Assembly (NCBI GenBank): GCA_905221605.1
Contig: CAJNDS010002512.1
Coordinates: 1,000,360 to 1,064,359 of the forward strand
Direction: 5' to 3'
Source of the DNA: Symbiodinium natans
Lineage: Eukaryota > Sar > Dinophyceae > Suessiales > Symbiodiniaceae
Length of the DNA stretch: 64,000 nt
Shown: positions 59,461 to 64,000 of the stretch, piece by piece
Layout of the letters: each line of letters opens with the position of its first letter
How positions within the stretch are numbered: the stretch's first letter is position 1
The notes under the pieces: model-generated
Database searches by the model: none
What the model was told of the DNA's origin: nothing
Seen by the model: only the letters and a program-made list of their open reading frames with translations
Program-made: the position numbers and the translations under genes

Positions 59461-60213
59461 AGCTTTAGAAATGTCCACCGCCTTCCTTCGTGCATGAGCA
59501 CTGGGGTTCGGAAGTTCGGGGCTCGTGTTAGACTGGCAACTGCTGTGTAAGACTTGTCTGAATGTTGCAACTTCGAGTTGCAGAGGATGTGGCGCGAATA
59601 CTGCAATTGGACCTCCTCTTTGCCCCAACATGGTCTCCTCTGCTACAGAGGCTTGGGCGATAGAAATTGGAGATGATTGGGCTTGTGACAGCAGCGGAGG
59701 GAAGAGGGCTCAAGGGTTTTTTTTTAATGTGCATGGCTGTGTAGACGTTTTGCGCACACACTGCAGGCCACTGCCCGGGGGCATCCGCCCTGCACCTGCG
59801 CGCAACGGTGTGGCGAAGTAGCTGTGCCTGCCAGCAGCTCCTGATGTGGTTGGGGCACAGGTCATAACTGCTAAGTACCAAAGTTGGGATTATCATGCAC
59901 TGCTACAGGCATATGTTGTGTCAATGCTTCTAGCACCAATCACAAGTATTTCTGCTTCTTCTGTTTCTGAGAATCAGAAAATCCATCGTTGAATGTTTGG
60001 ATTTTGCCCATACGGCGCTAGCCTGCACGAGCTGACAGACAGCGTACTGGGTGCAAGGTTTAGAATTGGTTTTCGCCTTTCAACAGCCTGAGCCTGGAAG
60101 AAGGGCGCTTCATCACCGATGCCATGTGACGCCAACCGGATCCTCCTGGCAACACGACACAACACAGTGCTGCAGTGCATGTTGATGGGGGTTATTGGAA
60201 TCATCTCCGCAGA

Positions 60214-60297
60214 ATGAACCTTTGGCGCAGACTCCGGACGTTCTTGTTGTATTCTCTTGTGTTTGCTGCCCTGGTTGTTGATAGTTCGACCACAGCG
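60214..60297 (+). other. Signal-anchor-like open frame
   Basis: ATG at 60214 begins MNLWRRLRTFLLYSLVFAAL, which resembles a signal peptide or membrane anchor, ending near GCGAG|GCATGC. It precedes the calreticulin start by about 410 bp and has no linked partner. 59470-60210 shows no other gene I can support. Confidence 0.25.
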
Positions 60298-60625
60298 AGG
60301 CATGCGCGGTTTTCTTGTTCAGAGGCTTTAGGGAATGACGGTGTTGTGCATGCCGCACACCCCTGTGCTACTACACACAGTCGCCGCAGCTCGCAGGCCT
60401 GCAAGGCTCTAGACACCTGACGTGCACATCTTTGCAGCTTTCAGCATCTGCGACTCAAGCATGCAGAGTATTCACATGAGCATAGCCCCCTTCACCTCAG
60501 CCCTTACCAAGCCCATGCTGACAGACCTCAAAAAACCCTGACATACCATAAATCAATGCCTGCCTGCCCTGAAACCCACCTTCAACTCTACAACTCTACA
60601 GCCCTTAACAGCAGAGCTCCTTCCC

Positions 60626-62850
60626 ATGGCTGGAACGAGTTGGCTCTGGTGTGCTCTCCTGCTCACAGCGGTGGGATGATGCATTCGCGATTTGAGGGAG
60701 TGTTCCAAACTTTTGAGTTTATCGTCGGCCAAAAAGGTGGTAAAAGGAACTGGTTGAAGAATTCATGCGATACACAGGCAACTCAGCATAACATCTTGGT
60801 CTAATCTACTTTTCGGCCTTCTACTGAATGAAATCGGTCTGATGGGGCTTTTGGAATTAGCATGCTCGCACGAAAGGAATCCTGTGGATGGTTAGATGTC
60901 ACCATTTGCGGCCATCATGCCACAATGAAGGAGGTTTCCTGGGGGAAAGTCTACTTCTCAGAGACGTTCGACGATACCTGGGCAAGCCGATGGACACTGA
61001 GCAAGTGGAAAGACAGCGAGAAGGACGGAGTGGTGCATTCCTGCGGAAGCCTTTGTCAAAACTTTGCGCTCATCAACACTACGAGTTTGACTGTGCGGCG
61101 GGGTGAAGGGGGAAGGGGCTTGAGGCTGGAGGAATGAAATGCTGTAGTGGCACACTCCTGAGGTACGTGATTACAGCGAGCCATGTTTCGGCTGATCGAT
61201 TATGTTTAAGATAGTATGTTCCTGATAAGACTGGGCTTTGCTGAAAGAATAAACTTTTAGTTGTTTTTCAGATGTTTTTCAGATTCGGCCCCGGGGCAGA
61301 TTCAAATAATTTTCAGAAAAAATCAGTCGTGGGTTTTGCTCTTACACTTGCCTCTGAGGCGCTTGGCTGTATTTCTTGGTGTCTTTTTCTGTGGGTTTTG
61401 GATGTCTTGAATGCTTTCTGAATGTGGCTTGAATGTCCGCGGAAGTGAATGAACTTTTTCTGGAGTTTAATATTTTGTGGTTTCCCAAGCTTAACAGAGC
61501 ACAGATTATCTTAATATTACATGTATGTATAGAATATATACGTATGTACATGGAGATCGTTTGTCTCCGTGTGTGCTCGAGAGAGGCCAAAATTCAAAAT
61601 ACTCTCAAATGCGCCTTAAGCTGTACGTTTCGCAAGGCCAGTCCTGTTGAGGTATCTTTCTTCCGATACAACGCAGCTCCCAGGCCGTGCGGGAGACGAG
61701 AAACTGATCCTGCGTGGCAAGTTGGGATCCTGAGGCATCTTTGCGACCTTTTCGAGCAATTGGGAACATTTGTTTCCAGCCGCACCAAAAGGGGGGAGTT
61801 GGCAAAACACAGCAAAACCATGGTTCCCCGCGCGCATCCAGCTCGAAAAGCGGGGGAGTTTGCCACAGCGGTTTCCCGCCAAAGGGAAGTTGGTAGCCAC
61901 CACACTTCCCCATGCACATGAGTACAACCGATAGGGTGCAGTTGCTTCTGCTCGGATTTTGGTAGTTGCCACCGGCCAGGAGAAGATGGGGAAGTGGGTG
62001 CTGTCGGCCGGACGTTTCTTCAGAGACCCTTCGGAAGATCAAGGATACTGAGACTGCAGCTACAGCAAAGCCTGAGCAATCCCCAAACCGTCAAGATTGC
62101 CTCGACCGGCAGCTGTAGCACTGCAGCCTACTTTTGTTTCAATCAGATCTTTGGGCTTACAAAACACGCTGTGACCCTGGTACCAAAGGTTCCGGTTCAG
62201 GGGCTGGCTTTGCATGGCAAGGTTAATATTTAGTATGTCGGTTGAAGGGCTGGGGAAAGCTTGGAATGAGAATGCCGAGGAATTCAGACGGCAGAGATCA
62301 TGAAGCACCTTGGTTTGTTGAAGGCCATGGTTTTCAGTTCAGGGTTGTAACTTAAAGCACCCCTACAGTCCAAAGAGCCGAACCTGAACCCTGAGGGGCC
62401 CTGGCATGTTGATGCTCGTTCTGCCCACAACCACCTCTTCGCAATCGCGCTTCTTGCTAGAAGGTTGCTGATAATTTCCTAAGCACTGATTCCGGCATTT
62501 TGCTTGATGACACCTTCCTTGACTCGACGAACTGCGGTCAGAGTTTACAGTATATCAATTCACCAATCTTGCACAACTTGATTCTTGCCCGCGGTGTGCG
62601 GATCTGTGACCACAGGCGCGAGACAAAGTGTTTGTGTCAGACATAAGGGTTCTAGGCGAGCTAAGTGGACTCCGTGTTGAACGATGTCGTTGTTGTCTTG
62701 GGTCTTTGAAAGCTGGGACCCTTTCATAACAAAAGGTGGCTGGGATCGGGTTGCCCCGCTAAGGTTCTACGGCGTTGCTGCTGCCTTCGAGCCCTTCAGC
62801 AACGAAGGCAAGGAGCTCATCATTCAGTACCAGGTGAAGTACGCAGAGTG
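60626..62850 (+). CDS. Calreticulin, N-domain exons (partial)
   Basis: ER lectin chaperone and calcium-binding protein. Exons: 60626-60670 (start and signal peptide, MAGTSWLWCALLLTA; ATG context cccATGg; GT donor), 60934-61029 (WGKVYFSETFDDTWASRW; GT donor), 61980-62043 (MGKWVLSAGRFFRDPSEDQ; GA donor), 62280-62304 (IQTAEIMK, 25 nt; GC donor) and 62764-62850 (FYGVAAAFEPFSNEGKELII, then QYQVKYAEW). All joins are in phase. The order 'YF.E.F...W..RW', 'GK..LSAG.F', 'GIQT' and 'PFSN.GK.L..Q..VK' is that of the calreticulin/calnexin N-domain; the short signal peptide favours calreticulin. The IDCGGGY, P-domain and C-terminal exons are missing: beyond the window or not recognised. Confidence 0.88.
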
Positions 62851-64000
62851 GCTGCAAGACCTGAGCAAGCCCCTGCCCCTCTTGGTATGGTGTTCTGCCT
62901 TCAGGGGACGAGGGAGCGGCCGCGAGCGGCAGCGTCCAATCGTAAATGTCGCACGTCGGCCGCCTTGGCGTAACCGAGGCTTGCGAAATAGGCTCTAGCA
63001 AAGGGATTGAGCTCGTCGTCAGCCGTCAGCCACAACTTCACACTTCACCTCGTTTCGTCACTGTGAGATCTGTGGGCAGCAGATGATAGTATAGGTTGCA
63101 ACTTGCAGTTTGCAGGGTGAAGGTTCGGGCTGCGCGTTGCGCGGAGAGGGCACTGTCTCTAACAGGATGTGCGGGGGTTGTGGATGGTTGCAGAGTTATT
63201 GGGGGGGGGGGGGGGTGTGGTGTTGGACATAGTTGGATTGGGTCGAATTGGGACCAGATGGCCAGTCGGAGCGAGAGGAAGGAGATCGCCGCATCATGAA
63301 CATGAAACGAAGAGAAGTCGGCATGCCAATGCGGTGACAATGTGTGACAAAATGCCCTTTGTGGATTTGGCTTGTACTGTCAAGAGAAAGCGATAGAAGG
63401 CCGAGAGCAGAGTGCTGCTGTTTCCAAACTTCGGTACAAGCGGGCCTGAGCCCACATCTGTACATGTTAAATCTGTACCTCCTGCCACCAAGGCCCCCAG
63501 CGCTCAAGCCGCTCCCGACATCTGTTTTTGGGTGGAAAAATCTGCACCCAGTACGGTGCTTAGCACAACCCTGTGAAAGAAAACATCCTGTGTTTCAACA
63601 AAAGTCGATGCCTAGGGCCAAGCCTGGCCTAAACCCTGACGTGATGTTGGCCATGTTCCGGAAGTGCTACCGAACCCGACGAAAGCCAAAGAAGACTCAA
63701 CAGCAGAAGCTTCGAGGAGTGTATTTAGAGGCCCGAGATTGAGGGGTACCGGGGTATTGTTTAGTTGCCCAATGCGAGAAGCTGCATGACTGCTTTGAAG
63801 AGCTCAGCAGCTTAGCACCCTTCTCAGCCCCATGGCCCCCCACAAGGTCCTACACCTCCCAACTCCCAGAGGCCACAAACTGCCCTGGAAGACAGGGGGT
63901 GTACTGACGGGATCAGTTTAACTATCTGATATTCCTGAAGCTTCGAACGCTCTGAAGTCTAAACGTTTTGCCAGCCTTGTGAACAAAAGCCACAGCAGCC
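62851..64000. other. Right end, no supported exon
   Basis: Presumably intron and further exons of the calreticulin gene, but I found no match to its next conserved segments. G15 lies at 63201-63215. Open frames near 63414-63560 (VKSVPPATKAPSAQAAPDIC) and 63600-63740 (RKCYRTRRKPKKTQQQKLRG) are unassigned. Confidence 0.4.

Overview
This looks like nuclear DNA of a dinoflagellate, most likely of the Symbiodiniaceae/Suessiales type. Genes are cut into very short exons. Introns begin with GT, GC or occasionally GA and end in AG, usually followed by G. Almost all recognisable genes lie on one strand. Short TTTAGGG (telomere-type) tracts and an EEP-type LINE occur inside the sequence. Long single-frame ORFs are therefore a poor guide here: most real coding sequence is in exons of 25-210 nt. 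I found the genes by joining short reading frames across splice signals with compatible phase.

Layout. 1.3-4.1 kb (+): 3' part of a Twinkle/T7 gp4-like organellar DNA helicase. 4.6-5.1 kb (+): exons of an unidentified protein. 5.7-8 kb: degenerate repeats, an AT-rich island and poly-C tracts. 9.8-12.9 kb (+): EF-hand protein in six exons. 14.6-15.3 kb (+): three exons resembling the dynein heavy chain microtubule-binding domain. 15.6-20.9 kb (-): full-length LINE with both ORFs open. 21.1-23.1 kb: A/C-rich satellite block. 24.1-25.1 kb (+): weak exon candidates. 27.4-28.7 kb: CAG-based higher-order array. 28.7-37.6 kb: gene-poor, repeat-rich. 37.7-38.7 kb and 38.9-40.1 kb (+): two unidentified genes, the first with a MITE in an intron. 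A second MITE lies at 40.7 kb. 41.4-49.0 kb (+): many exons of unidentified, mostly helical proteins. 49.5-50.8 kb (-): one minus-strand gene. 52.4-54.1 kb (+): P/Q-rich repeat protein. 55.7-59.5 kb (+): FkbM-family methyltransferase in about ten exons. 60.6-62.9 kb (+): calreticulin N-domain, cut by the window end or by exons I could not find.

The genes do not form a pathway. Twinkle would act in organelle DNA replication, calreticulin in ER folding and calcium storage, the EF-hand protein in calcium sensing, dynein in motility, and FkbM in small-molecule or glycan O-methylation. What unites the window is gene architecture: micro-exons, three donor types within one gene, and short direct repeats at intron ends. 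These features, with the intact LINE, two MITEs and the composite satellites, are the most notable content. Exon boundaries are my reading of the sequence and would need transcript data to confirm. Identifications rest on recognised family motifs, not on a search.
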